The notes: generated by a model from the sequence alone, not told the origin. Counted from the stretch's first letter, positions 24,200-37,340 are shown. The stretch: 64,000 nucleotides of DNA from Euryodendron excelsum (GCA_033060915.1 CM065388.1:36603001-36667000), one strand, 5' to 3'. A program made the numbers and translations.

Positions 24200-24565
24200 T
24201 TGGATATATCAGAAGGGAGAGAGAAGGCAGAAGGCAGAGGAGGGAAGGTGGGCGGAGGTTGTCCAAGCACATCAATAGAAGCATTAAGAACCCGCACCCT
24301 AGTATCAACAAAGAATTATAATCACCACTCAACCATACTCTTCCCTCCCACTCCCCCGCCCCAAGAAACCAAAAACAAAAACAAAAACAATAAACTGCAG
24401 CTACAATAAGAAAAAGCACATAAAGAGAGATAGTATGGTTTGCAAGAGAGAACTTGGTGTCGCGTGAGAATCAAGATCCTCACTATCAATACTAGTTTGG
24501 TTAATGCTTTGAAATTTTGGCCCCAAGTACAACTACTGCTGCTTCATACAACCACCACCATCTGC
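24200..24565 (-). other. Weak candidate exons, unidentified
   Basis: Two minus-strand stretches have protein-like composition. About 24310-24205 reads TRVRVLNASIDVLGQPPPTF followed by a Pro/Ser-rich end and TAA. About 24565-24435 reads LGPKFQSINQTSIDSEDLDS after a cattctattgcag acceptor-like site, with one stop (TAG) near its start. They could belong to the same transcription unit as the exons at 20.2-21.4 kb, but no phase-compatible splicing could be shown. Confidence 0.25.
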
Positions 24566-24599
24566 AATAGAATGGCAACGTGCATAAGCAGGCAACATA

Positions 24600-25620
24600 G
24601 AAATTAAGGAGATCCAACTACATATATGTGACCAACTTACAGTCCGTCTAAAAGTTAGACCCTCACTGCAGAGCAAAAGTAAATCCAACTATGCATAAAA
24701 CCACGCAAGCAATCAGCTGCAAAAACTGTCCTACACTAGAGAATCTGATTTAGCTCAAAAGAACCACAACCTCAAGTTGAAAATATTTACAGAATTTGAA
24801 AGGCCATCAAGTGGAAAATCTACAATAGAGACACACAAAAGAAACTCACAGCAACCCATTTTATGTTCACAATGCAAAATCAAATCCCTAGAAAACTAAG
24901 AGAAGATGTTTTCTCATTTCATTAAATTCTCTTGAGAAAATTGGACCTCCTTGATTGCAAGATAATTGTAGAACTAGTAGGAGAAAAAAGAAAACGAGCC
25001 TAGGGGAGAAGACTAAGAGAATCAAAAGATTGCCTAAAAACATGATAAAAACCACTGGCATTGCAACAAGTGGTCCAATATTATTTGGTACATATTATTT
25101 AAGCATAAATGGATTTCATGCCCAAAAAGAACAGTGACCAAACATGTTTGATGGTACAGAATCTAGTTGATTAGCAACCCTAATCGTATCACTCATGAAA
25201 GTCAATAGAGAGATGAAAACTAACATTTGACAGACTTCAACAGTACCAATGAGGCTTAATTACTCAACATTAATGTCACACACTATAATAACCCTAAAAC
25301 TTAAATTTGGTCCTAATAGAGGTTTATTTAGTTAATGCTTGTTAGGAGTGGTGTCACACACTAATGTTACATATCTCCTTACGGAGAGGCATAAAAAAAA
25401 AAAAAAGGATTCAATGGAAAATAGTGGAGCTTCTCACATAGAAAGGTAGAAAAGGCTGTGAAGGGCATGTTTGAAAGAAGCTCAAGGTATAAGTGATAAA
25501 GGAAGATAGGCATGGGGTACTTAAGTAATTAGGAAACACCATTGGGTCCCTAAAAGACCCTTTCCAGTGGTCAAATGACCACCACCTCTGCTGAGGCGTA
25601 TACCATCTTTTAGTTCTATG
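24600..25620. other. No gene recognised
   Basis: AT-rich intergenic sequence with poly(A) near 25390. Nothing else was supported. Confidence 0.5.
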
Positions 25621-27095
25621 AATTAGCTTTCTGTTGAGTACTCATGGGTCTCATAGGACTGAATATTGAGTGAGTTATGAGCTGAGACCCAAAAAGAATG
25701 AAAAGTTTTGCATGCATATGAATAATAGGATTTTTGTGAGACTCAGGTCTAGAGATTAATTTGGGAGGTTTTTATCATGTATTAGCAGAGTATTGCAGGT
25801 TGCTAAGACCATAGGTAACTTGTGTAGGGGGCACGAACTCCATTTACAGCTGATTATGCACCGATCAGTGATGCACAGTCAGGTTCAGACCTTTGTTTAA
25901 AGGTTCAAACTTAATTGTATGGAGACTCTGAGACCACCAATAGATAGGTCTTTCAAAAATGTTCAAATTAAACACCAATTTCACACAAAACTATTGAGAA
26001 ACGATGGACAAACCTCAGTCCGAAGTGGATCAGAACACTGCTGCGATTTTCTACAGAACAACCATTTTTCAAAGGTTCTTTGGGACCTCAAACCTCAACT
26101 AAAAATTATTCTAAGACATAGGTAGAGATCTATCAAACAATTACTCAATTTAGACTCAAATTTCGCGTGATTCCATTGAGAAACAAAAGAGAAAACTCTA
26201 TTTAAATTTTGAAGAAATTCTAGTGCAAAATCTGCAAAAAGGGTGACTTGTAGAAGCATTTTTAGGCCTCAAAACTTCATGAAAAATTATTCTAAAAACT
26301 TGAGGAGATCGGGCTTAAAGAGTAGATAATTTTAGACACTTGATTCATTAAAATCCATTGAGAAATGAGAAAGAAAACCAAGTTTAAAGTTAGGATGAAT
26401 TTTGGAGCGAATTTTTCAGGTACAGTGCATTTCGGAGCCTTTACGGGAGATCGAATTCCTATGAAACTGAACTCTGAACATATGACTAGATCGGGTTCGA
26501 AAAGAAATTCACTTTAGACATAAAATTCATATGGTTTGGTTTAGAAATGAAGGGGATATGTTGGTTTAAAGTTTGCTAAGAAAATCTGCCACTAAGGCAA
26601 TTGCAGGGCTACGATTTTATAGATAATTGACCTATTTAAAAATGTTATTTGGAGATGAATCTTTGAATGCTTGTAACTAGAGTTATAATAGTGACTTGGA
26701 CTTTGGTCTCACGTAAAATATTGAATATATGAATTATAGTGAATTTTTAAAGTGGGACTGCCATAGCTGATTCTTGATGCCCTGTACTGTGACCTCCGCT
26801 TTGACCACACATTTGACCAAGTTAGAGTATTCAAACACTCATGAAATTTTTACTGTAACCATTAGAGATGTGGGTGAGATTGTGTACCGAATTTTGTGTT
26901 GATGTATATATTTGTGTATATGTTCTAGGGGTAACTTAGTGTTTCCGGTTTTGTGGGTAGTATAGTCTTTTTCTCTCTTTCTAGGGCAATATTCTAACCT
27001 AGCATATATAATGTTGTTCTATTCATTGTACAGATATAGTCTTGATATCAACAAGTTAATCTTTTTCTCTCTGTCTATTTCTTCATCTTCAACAG

Positions 27096-27115
27096 TATAT
27101 ATATATATATATATT
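27096..27115. repeat. (TA)n microsatellite
   Basis: Simple TA run. Confidence 0.9.
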
Positions 27116-27779
27116 ATATCTTCATCATTCTAACATTTTGGGTCAATTTGATGTTGTTTGCCTATGTTTAAAACCTCTCAAAGCTAGATCATCTACTTCA
27201 GAAATTGGATTTCAGTAGCACTGCCCTATTTTATAAAATGTTAAATAAATACTTAGGCTTGTCCTAAAATTGTGCAATTTGGTTTGATACTTTCTAAAAT
27301 GTCTACTTTTTGATCCCACAAGTTTTGGAAATTTTTAGTATCAGATCATAAAGTTGTGTCCATTTTATTTTAGGCCAAGTCTAGGAAAGGGGAGTGAGGC
27401 ATGGCATCACAAGGGTGCATTTTCACTCTTTTATAGGGAACATAAGTTAATTTTAAAATAGATTCCTTTACAAGTTTGGCATAAACTTCGAGACAAATGA
27501 AATTAAGAGCGAATGCATAATCAGGTAGGGGGTACTTATCCTACTTTATAATTCAATATTTTGTTATTAAACTCTATGTTGAACTGCTTAGGAACATATC
27601 TGTTAGAAAGGTGTTTTTGGTGTTTATAAGTTGTGTTGGAAATGTTACCAAGATGGCAACACTAGTTCACTCATGTCTTTTTTATTCCCACAAAATTACT
27701 AGACACTATGTTTTATTCACTACATGATTTCTATGTGTGAATTGTATGTTGGCATTAGGAGGAATAAGGGTGGCACAAC

Positions 27780-28130
27780 CAAAAGAGAAATGAGAATCAA
27801 ATAAGAACCCCGGCAAGTGTGTATCATGGGTGGGCCCCACCGACATGATCTTTGCCCAGAAGAAATAAGAATGGCACCACCAAATAACAAAACAAATGAA
27901 AATCAAGAACCCTAGCAAGTGTGCATCATGAATGGGCCCCTACTGGCTTGACGATAGTGGAGTGTCATGGGTGGGCCTTACTGGCATGATCTTTGCCTAG
28001 GAAGCATAAGGCAAATAAGAACCCCGACAAGTGAGTATCATGGGTGGGCCTTTACAAGCTTGACGAGAGTGGAGTGTCATGGATGGGCCCCACCGGCTTG
28101 ATATTTGCCTAGGGAGCATAAGGAAGATGT
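27780..28130 (+). repeat. Interspersed short repeats inside the LTR-like region
   Basis: The phrase caagtg(t/a)g(c/t)atcatgggtgggcc occurs about three times, and the block cttgacgagagtggagtgtcatg(g)gtgggcc...ttgcctag-gagcataagg occurs twice (27946-28015 and 28058-28122). Spacing is irregular, so this is a decayed tandem block. Confidence 0.7.
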
Positions 28131-29440
28131 CAGCCATGACAAACCTGCGGATCTGGATGAGATGACTTTTAAAGGATTTGGGGCATATACAAAATATTAT
28201 CATCATCATTTCTTTTAAACTATGTCTATGTATCTACTTGATTTCAAAATGTATAGATAGTATCATTGAACCTGTTTATTACATACATTAACTGTTGCTA
28301 TCTGTTTTATAACTGTGCTTCTAAACTGCAAACCTATTATATCGTGGGATTCCATCTTGTCTACTAAGCTTCATAGCTCACCCCGTGTTATGGGACAACA
28401 TTTTAGGTATGGCGAAGCAAGATCACAGAAAGAATTGTTGAGTTTGGTCTGTCAAAGCTAAACACAGAGTTGTAAGAAATAGTTTACTGGATCTGAGGGT
28501 CGAGCTTGTACATTTTTCTTCAAATTCATCACTTCATGTAAATTTGAGTCTTTAAGTTTGTTGATATGATAGTGTTATTTCAAATGACACATTCAGTATT
28601 TTGTACCTGTCTATTAAACCATAACAGTTAAGGATCCAATAGTCAGAAAGTTTAGCTGGTAATTAGTAGCCTCACGTCTTGATTGTTCCAGGGAGAAAAA
28701 TCAGGTCGTGACACACACAAACCTCAATAAAGGAGTAGTGTGACAAGAAAAAGTGTTTATGGTCCTTCTAGTTCACATTCCAACCAGACCACTCTTATAG
28801 TCGCTCAAACCCCAACACATTGCCCCTTAATCGACAACCGATTTAGAATAATCTCCTTAAGTTTCACTCATAGTCAACAGTCTTACCACTCTTATAACAA
28901 TTCATTAACTCTTAATGGACTACCAACAACCAAAAAGTACATGAGCAATAGCAAAAATGCAAGAGAGAGGAACATGAAGGAAAAAGTGAAAACAAAGGTG
29001 GTAGGAAGGGTGTAACAAACAAGACATGATTCTTGCTTTCATCTTCCGCATATGAGCAACATACATCCCCGTGTCAAAATGGGTTTTCTCTGACAACAAA
29101 AGCAATAGACAATAAACATCAACAACAACCAAAAATCGACCATAAAAACATTTGAAAAGGTAACAAAACACCTTGTTAAAATGACAATGAAACAACAAAA
29201 TGCAGAGTCAAGGTTCTCCAATGGCTTTCTGGTATCTGACCCTATTTTTCACTCATGATGGCAAAAATATGAAGGATGAGATTCTAGTCTATATATCTTT
29301 GGATTTTACTCACACGTCCAACTTAAGTTACTCCCAACATAAAACACGTCTACTGGAGAAGAGATGCATATCAATACAACTCAAAATGCTCAAAAAATTT
29401 AAAGCCATGAACTGAAACCAATAGACCAGGCAAGGCCTCT

Positions 29441-31770
29441 ATGATTGAAACCAAAAATTACATGCACCATCGAAAACCAAAAAATGAATCACAGCGTTTG
29501 TCAATGTGCAAGTCTTCATTGGCAGACAACGCTAGAGATTGGGACACCACAGGGACCAAAAATCTTGAGATTAAAACCAACTCGAGGGTAGGAACCATGT
29601 ACCCTCTGAAGCATATAGATGATAAGAATACTAAGATTTCCACTTTGACTAGGAGACTAGAAGTACTAGAAATGAAGAAAGTTGCATTGGTTGAGAATGA
29701 GATCCCGGTTAATTGTAGTGTGTGTGATAGTAATGAGCATGGGACTTATCTTTGTCCCACCATACCAAACTTTAGGGAAGTGTTGCATGGGCAATTAAAT
29801 GTCATAAATCCTTATAACAAGCCAACACCAGCCCCACAAGGCCAAGGGAACCCATATGCACCTACATTCAGTTGAAAGAATGATGGTAACTCAGCACCCC
29901 AACAGTACCAGCAATCATAGCAGTTTCAGGGCCCTCCGAATCAATATCAGGCACAGGTCCAATAGTTTCAACTAGCACCACCAAATATATATAAACCACC
30001 TCCCATAAGATCCTTCGAGGGCCAGTTAAACCATATCATACAGTCACAACAGGCCAATAATGCCCAGGTTCACAAGTCTCTAGAAAACCTAAAGAATCAA
30101 ATGACCCTTCTCATACAATCTTTTGCTACTGCAGAAAAAGGCACCTTTCTTGCACAACCACTACCCAACCCAAATAGGCAAGCTCATGGAGTAGACATTA
30201 ATCTAAATCCCCCAAACCATGAGCAAGTTCAAGTAATAACCACCCTTAGGAGTGGAAAAATAATTGACAAAACCACTTTTAAAGAGTCTGAGCCTGGAGG
30301 ACACTCAGGAAAGGGTAAAAGAGAAAGTAGATGACCCTAAGGAGGTAGTGGAGGAATCTAAGAAAGAGCCAAGGGAGATGAATATAGGGATACATCTAGG
30401 GACATAGACAAAGAAGATTTGTCACATGCCCTGTTTCCTCATAGGTTAGCCAAACCTAAGCAAGAGTTAATCAATTCTGAAATCTATGAGGTTTTTAAGC
30501 AAGTAAAAATATCACATTCTTAGATACCATTAAGCAAATCCCTTCCTATGCAAAGTTCTTAAAGGACTTATGCACAATCAAAAGAAAGCTCAATGTGAGG
30601 GAGGCCTCTTTTCCAAGCCAATAACCAAGTCAGGTTCTTTAAGTAAACCTTCCACTGAAATACAAGGACCCTGGGAGTCCTACCGTTTCATGCATAATCG
30701 AAAATCATAGGATTGATAATGCTTTACTGGATTTAGGATCCAATGTCAATCTACTCCCCTATGTTGTTTACCAACAACTGGTGCTAGAATATCTGAGACC
30801 TACTAGAATCACCCGATAATTGGCCGATCATTCCATTAAGATTCCTAGGGGTATTATGGAAGACGAACTTATTCAAGTGGACAAGTTCTACTTTCCTGTT
30901 GATTTTGTAGTGTTAGATACAATAGGAAACCCAAGTGATCACTGTCTAGTTTCAGTCACACTAGGTTGTCCCTTCCTAGCAACATCCAATCCAGTCATTC
31001 ACTGTTAAGGCGGGGAGCTAAATTTGTCCTTTGGTAACATGACTGTGGAGATGAACATTTTCCATGCGGGTAAATAACCCAGAGATCACAAAGATATCAG
31101 GGAGATTAGCATGATAGATATTCTAGTACAGGAACACTTCCATAAAAAATTCATGCTAGGCCCCCTTGAGAGAGCCTTAATTCTGAGTGAGAATTTAGAG
31201 CAGTTAGACAAAGAGAAAAGTGAGGAAATTAAGGAAAAAGGAGGAGTAGAGTTTGCTCCTATAATGTTTGTGGGTCGTTGGACCTCGTTTTCTGAACCTT
31301 TAGGACTCAGTGTAGGCAATCCTAAAGCATTTTAATTAAAAGCTCCCATTCCAGAGCAAAAACCATTGCCATCAACTCTTAAGTACATATTTCTAGGTGA
31401 TGATGAATCTTACCTAGTTGTGATATCCTTTAGCCTTTTTGTGGACCAAGAGGATAGTTTGAAAAGAGTGATTCTAAAGCATCGCAAAGCCATATGATTG
31501 TCAATCACTAATTTACACGGTATTAGCCCATTAGTCTGTACCCATCGTATTTACGTAGAGGATGAGGCTAAACCAATTTGCCAAATGCAAAGGCGATTAA
31601 ATCCCAATATGAAAGAAGTAGTGAGAGGAGAAGTAATGAAATTTCTTAATGCGTGTATCATATACCCAATAGTAGATTTTAGGTGGGTAAGCCTTACCCA
31701 AGGGTCCCAAAGAAGTATGGAGTCACAATAGTAAAAAATGAAAAAGATGAACTAGTTATCTTACAACTCT
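29441..31770 (+). mobile_element. Ty3/gypsy retrotransposon fragment (Athila/Tat-like): gag, protease, start of reverse transcriptase
   Basis: The gag part (29441-29875 and downstream) has a zinc knuckle of the form C-x2-C-x4-H-x4-C at 29714-29755, followed by a Gln/Pro-rich linker. The protease part around 30720-31010 has the DLGS catalytic motif (LLDLGSNVNLLP) and a late GCPFLAT. The RT lead at about 31340-31740 shows LKYIFLGDDESYLV, then RRLNPNMKEVVRGEV and IIYPI, as in Athila/Tat elements. The fragment stops before the RT active site. RNase H and integrase are absent. Stops at 29873, 29918, 30817, 31006 and 31495, plus frame changes, show it is dead. No flanking LTR pair was identified. 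Confidence 0.88.
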
Positions 31771-34386
31771 CATATGTTATCTTTAGATGGTGCTTATGTA
31801 GTAAGTCTCCTTTGGATATGAATTTTCAATTACTTTTTATTTTTTGGGGTATTTTCATATAGGACCAAGAATCCTATTGTTTTGAATTGATGATACATAA
31901 GGAGGATTATCATTTAAAAGTAAGTTACCCATAAAAATTATAGTAGATGGGTGAATAGAATAAATTGTTTCCATGGTTTGGGGTTATTAAAGACCAATTG
32001 AATAAAAGGGAAGATTTTATAAGATGGCTAGAGGAAGACCATTGATATTTCATTCTATTATAAATACAAGGAGATATATTTGTGCATGCATGAGAAGTGT
32101 GATGTAGCTCTAATTGAGATGAGATGAAGGAAAGCCATATCAGATTGCTTGAACATGTGCAGCAAAGATCAATGAGCGAGTGAATAAATGGGAGGCATTT
32201 CAAAAGTGTGGGGTAAAAAAGGATAAATGTGTGCCTATGTTTTAGGCGAGGATATGGCCCTAAAAAGAGTTATATGGTGAAAAGGGATGTGTACCATCCT
32301 AACTTGGTAGTATTTGAGGCTATATTGAGTTAAGTATTGAGCACTCAAAAGAAGCATTTGTCGTCTAATCTCCTAATCCCATTCTTTATTTTGTGAACAA
32401 TTTGTATGAGAATATATTTGGATTCTTCTATTGGTTATAGATGGTTTATGCTTTAATGTGCTAATGATTATCTACTCTATTAACATTTGAGGGGAAAAAA
32501 CTATTTGAATGTTAAATAAAATTCACAGAGCTATTTCAAAATTCATTCCCCACTGGCACTGTGCACATGCTAATAACTAGTTGCTAGATCTTGGCCATTA
32601 ATTAATATTGTTAAGTGTTTTAGTTGTGAAGTAATAGACTAGAGCATGTAGTAAGGGTGAGGGAGAAGCAAGAGTGAGAGCAGCTTTTCAAAATTACTTT
32701 AGGTTCTAACTCGAGAGTGCCTGTTCACATACACAAGCAAATATATAGCTTAAGAAGTCATGGAGTAAAATATATATGTCAAACAAAAAGAAAGTTAACC
32801 AAAATTTGATCACTAGTTGTGTCATTTGTGCACATGAAGTTGTGAGTAATGAATCTCGATGAGTGTTACCAGAAAACGCTAATGCCCTAAGGATTTATGT
32901 CTAGGAATGCATGTTCAAAGACATAGTACACTTCATTCCAAGACGGTGACTTTATTTTTCTATTTATTTCCTTAAAAGGTTACCTAAGGAGGAAAAAGAA
33001 ATCAAATATGATGACCTAAAATTAATGCTCCTAGAAATGTGTAAAAACATGATTAATTGGAAAAAAAATAAACTATATTTTATTGGATGTGTAGTTACTG
33101 AAAGAAAATTGCTCTAGAAGTATATTAAATTCTAAAGTGTAATATATAGAAGTCAACCCATATCATATAGTATTTTAGAGTATATGGCGTACCAAAACAC
33201 ATTCGCATTTCACGTACTGGAAGGATAAGCATTCTAGGTACATAGATCTATGCATTAATGAAATCATCTACTTATAACAAGAATTAGGCAGAGGTGTTTT
33301 GAATTCCCCCTAATCGTGGGTTTGGGGTAAGGGCTAATTCCACTCAATCCTCTAATTTGAGAACTGAAGGAGAATGGTGGATTCTGCTTTCCCCCATGAT
33401 TAGGTTACTGACTATTTCTTACTGTCACATGGCATTAAAGAAAGCAATAAAGACAGCCCACCACCCACAAGCACGCACGCACAAAAAAAAAAAATGCATT
33501 AGTGGGTATGTTTATTTTTCTTTTGTTTGGGGTTGGCAGGGAGGATTAACACTTCTAGACTAGTGAAGTTCCAGTGTCATGTTGTTTCTTCTGCAGCATG
33601 CTCAAATTCTTGCTTTCTATAAAAGGTAATGTTGTACAACCAAAAAATTCATGCAAAATTTCTAAACAGAATGATATGATTGAATGAGAGCCTTTCACAT
33701 TAAGACAACACCCATCATGATGGCTCTTATTTACAGAACTGCCATTGCTGTATCATTCTTGTAGGATTTTCTGTACAAATTTGAAATGATACCATTTTCC
33801 TTCTATACATCAATAGTAGTTATACTCAATGGGTTTTACAGTATGATCAAGCTTATGTGACGTTTGTAAAATATGGCATGTTACTGTAAAATACGACATG
33901 GGTTTGCAGATTTGGATCTAAGATACCTGGTAATCCTCCCATTGAGATTTCATTTGGATTGTTGCGACACTTGTTGGTCTGGTACCCATCCAACTGGGAG
34001 AAGCTTTATTATTTCCTAGAATTAGTTTTTCGAGGAAATGTGGCCATGCTTCTAGGCTTTTTTGTGCTCGAGTCGAATTAGCCTATTACTTTGTTGAATT
34101 GGGCTACTTTTATGTAATGGAAGGGATTATTAGGAATGCTACCGGTAGAGCTAACTCCAAATGCATAGCTCTTATTCTTCAAAGGCACCACATTTGAGCA
34201 AGGTTGCTTGCACATTCAGACTGACTTTGTTTGTGGGACACTTTACATGATATCATTAAGAAAAATGCTAGTGAAGCCACTTCAATCTAAGTGGGTCACA
34301 CATGGAGTCCTATATATTTTATGCCTGTTCATCCATTTGATGGTTTGCTGGCCTGAAATGTTGATGATTATATCTTTGATGTTTAG
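31771..34386. other. Intergenic, no gene recognised
   Basis: No further retrotransposon domains (RT core, RNase H, integrase) follow the truncated pol. Small open frames at 33357-33563 and 34208-34390 resemble nothing known. Exons of the eIF5-mimic gene expected upstream of 34387 were looked for and not found. Confidence 0.55.
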
Positions 34387-35536
34387 GTGAAAACATGGGC
34401 AAATTTATTAAATACCTTCTGCACCAGTGGAAAGCTTGAGTTGGAACTCATGTACAAAATCCAGGTCCAATGCTATGAGGATGCGAAGCTAATGAAACTG
34501 TTCCCTGAAATTGTGAGATCTCTATATGACCAGGATGTTCTTGCAGAAGATACCATTCTTCACTGGTTTCGTAAAGGAACAAACCTTAAGGGCAATTATG
34601 CACTTTCATTTCCCTGTTAGTTGATTTAGTGAATTGATAAATCCACAACTGAACTTGATGGAAAAACACTGATAATTAGAAAAATGTTGATCTACGTAAG
34701 TGGACCCACTCATGTGAGGGAGGGCTGTGGAAGCATCAAATTTGGCTGTGGATATAGTACTCTCGTTGATTTATTATAGTTTTTGTAATCATTGAAGTTT
34801 AAACAATTTATTATAATGTCATATAGTTACGGGCAAGTGTTGTGCTAATTGGAATATGCTCCTATATCCAGCAAACTTATTAACTAATAGTCCATGCAAT
34901 GGCTTCCATTGAAGTCTTAACCCAATTTAGGTGTCATGGAATTTTTAAATTATTTTTCTCTTATATTCTTACCTCCATTGTTTTTAGTTGAGGATGATTT
35001 GCCCTACCCTGCCTTCCCTTTCTCTCTTCCCACCATACACGTTCATTCCTTCCCTTCCCTTTTAATTGGCTAGAAGTAAAAAGAAGGTTCTATATAGTGT
35101 TTCCTTTTAGACTTGAAATAAAGTGCATACATGGATTATGGGCCTTAAAATATTCATAAAGAGGTGCAAAATTGGAAATCTTATCAGAAAGTACTCTAAG
35201 GAACTGAAATGTCATGTGTACAAGGACTGTAATGCTTAGTGAGAATGGTCTATCGGTATAATTATTTGCATATTTTGTTTTTCTTTTCACTATTGTTTTA
35301 GGCACTATAGGTGGCATCATGATATTAGTTAATTTTATTTTTACGCCTTAATTTTGAACATGTTCTTCAGTTGGGCTTGTACTTAGTGTAACCTTTGGGC
35401 TATTCACAGTTCAATTTGGACAACATGAAAGAGCAAAGTAATTTTTGTGTTATCTGAATGTGTCAATGGCAAACACTAAATTTTTTATTGGTGGCTGCAC
35501 TTCAGCTGTAGATTTTCCCCTCAATGACCATCAAAT

Positions 35537-35586
<50 letters not shown>

Positions 35587-35695
35587 TAGACTTGCACTTA
35601 ATGTTGTACACTGTTTTTAAATGCCTAGGCAAAACTTTGTGAAGGCTCTGGAGCCCTTTGTGAAATGGCTGGAGGAAGCAGAAGAAGAGGAATAA
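34387..35695 (+). pseudogene. Last two exons of an eIF5-mimic / BZW (W2-domain) protein gene, truncated
   Basis: Exon 1, 34387 to about 34591, follows a ttgatgtttag acceptor and encodes VKTWANLLNTFCTSGKLELE, then IQVQCYEDAKLMKLFPEIV, VLAEDTILHWFRKGTN. Exon 2, about 35627-35695, encodes RQNFVKALEPFVKWLEEAEE and ends in TAA at 35693-35695. Together these make the C-terminal W2 domain with its aromatic/acidic boxes, which binds eIF2/eIF3 partners and modulates start-codon selection. The protein ends as full-length family members do, but roughly the first 80% (HEAT/MIF4G-like part) is absent upstream. The sequence after the conserved K-G codons is GCAATT rather than GT, and no in-phase acceptor was found. 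Probably a duplicated 3' fragment, although a missing-exon gene spread further upstream cannot be excluded. Confidence 0.82.
35539..35586. repeat. Compound (CT)n(AC)n microsatellite
   Basis: About 32 bp of CT followed by 16 bp of AC. It lies in the intron just before the last W2 exon. Confidence 0.95.
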
Positions 35696-35984
35696 ATATA
35701 GTTGATGTTGCTGCAGTGACCCTGTCATATTAGCTATCGATTTATGAGAGATCTACTGATAAAACATCCATATGCCTTGCTATATTTGGAAGAAAAATTC
35801 ACACTCTTAGGCATGCAGTGTGTTTTTTATATAAACATAAATGGTTTGTCACTTATATATAATGTTTAACTCTGTACTCTCTCATTGTCTACGTGTGTGT
35901 GGGGGTGTTTGTTTTGTGGTTTGCTATTGCCATATATATGTTTTATAGACATACTGTAACAAAGATTGTGGCTTCCTGTGGTTA

Positions 35985-36197
35985 ATGATTGATATTGCTC
36001 ATGACAAAGCTCGTGCACATTGTCCAAAAGTTGTGATAGGTTTGTTTATTGCTAGGGTTCTTGGCTTTGCTGGAGGATTCCTTGAGCAAAGGGGTATGTA
36101 TGTACAGATGCTCTTAATCGGAAAGGTTTACGAAGATGATGTAGACCCCCGCCAGTTTTTGACTACTAGCACATTTTCAAATGGAACACCATGTTGA
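35985..36197 (+). other. Unidentified protein-like open frame
   Basis: A frame reading IDIAHDKARAHCPKVVIG, then ARVLGFAGGFLEQRGMYVQM, then a DDVDPRQF phrase has amino-acid usage unlike chance AT-rich ORFs (many Gly, Ala, Arg, Val). An acceptor-like tttatag lies upstream near 35949. It begins about 290 bp after the W2 stop and could be the remnant of another duplicated exon. The family is not recognised. Confidence 0.3.
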
Positions 36198-36199
36198 AG

Positions 36200-37340
36200 T
36201 CTAATGTACCTCTTTATTCAATCAAAAGAAGCCAATCACTATACAAAATGTCTTAAAAAGTTGAAACACGCTGTGTGTGGATATTGGATGTGTATTATTT
36301 TTATTTTTATTGTTTTGGTGTTTTTGTGGGTTGGGTGAACAAATGGAAAGGAAATGAAAATTCTATGAAAAAATACTAGATTTTTTTATTCTTTTGTTTG
36401 GTTAGGTTAGGAAAATGAGAAGAAACTGCATATTTATTTGTCAAATAAATTGTTTGCAGTTACTGTAGTAGGATGTCAACATATATTCATTCATAGCCTT
36501 ACGACAGGAATGACAAAAAAAAAACACTAATCTTTTTTCTTCATTGGAATTTTATGAGAGGGAAGTAGCTAGGAAAATACCATGTCATTGGTAAATCTGC
36601 ATACGAGTGAAAAGTTGCATTTTGAAGTACTAGCAAGCATAGCAAGCATGCATGTGGCTTAAATAGATTTATTAGTTTGTGATCTCAATTGATCAATGGT
36701 ATTTAAATAAAGCATTGAATGCCCACAACCACAAGGCATAGTGTGTAGCATGAAATGAAATAAGGTGAGGTGAGATGAAGCTGTTGAAAAATTGGTTGAA
36801 ATATGGGACCAATAAATCAATTGTGTGCGAAGAAGATCAGGCTCAAGCCACTACAACTTTTGTTATTATTATTATTATTATTATATATGTAGGGCAAGCC
36901 TTCTTAGTATCCATCCCTATGTGGAGGTGTTAATGATGATGGATGAGCATTGTTAGCAATAGTAGTGAGTGTCCACCCCAGCATAGCTGGTGGGTCTCAA
37001 CTGAGGTGGCTAGCATCTACCACTAAAGTGTTGATACCTCAGCTTGTGGATAGGGTTATCATGTCTAAAGAGATGCACTCGTTCTGATGATGTTATTGGG
37101 AGAGACCATGATATAGGAAAGTATCATAAAGCTTCTTATGCACACGACACTTGAGTGATTCTTATCCTAAAAGTGTCAATTATTGTTAAGGATGCTTTAT
37201 ACGGGATTTTGTTGTGTGCCGTAACCAAATATCCAAAGGGGAATTATCTTTTCATTCCTACATTGTTCCATGTTGACAAACACAAAAATGGTAGGAGAAT
37301 TATCACAACATTTGATACCTTCACGTTGAAATGCTCGTTT
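36200..37340. other. No gene recognised
   Basis: Intergenic, with a (TTA)n run at 36862-36883. Confidence 0.5.
36862..36883. repeat. (TTA)n microsatellite
   Basis: About seven TTA units. Confidence 0.9.

Larger units (their letters stand above)
25620..28712 (+). mobile_element. Long LTR-like region of a Ty3/gypsy-type element
   Basis: A long non-coding, less AT-rich tract. It holds diverged internal repeats around ccattgagaaa-g-gaaa-aaaac (about 25990, 26172, 26356) and ends in a phrase common at plant gypsy LTR 3' ends (cctcacgtcttgattgttccagggagaaaaatcaggtcgtgaca, with tgaca at 28708-28712). The sequence agcttcatagctcacccc near 28370 also fits such LTRs. The 5' boundary is not clear and no second LTR was found, so it may be a solo or truncated LTR, or the upstream part of the gag-pol fragment at 29.4 kb. 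Confidence 0.4.

Noticed and set aside
24072..24419. 115-codon hydrophobic minus-strand ORF
   Set aside because: It is Leu/Phe-rich because it reads a pyrimidine-rich strand. Another frame of the same DNA has more protein-like composition.
31771..33600. Continuation of retrotransposon RT, RNase H or integrase
   Set aside because: No catalytic motifs in any frame by eye. The element appears truncated.
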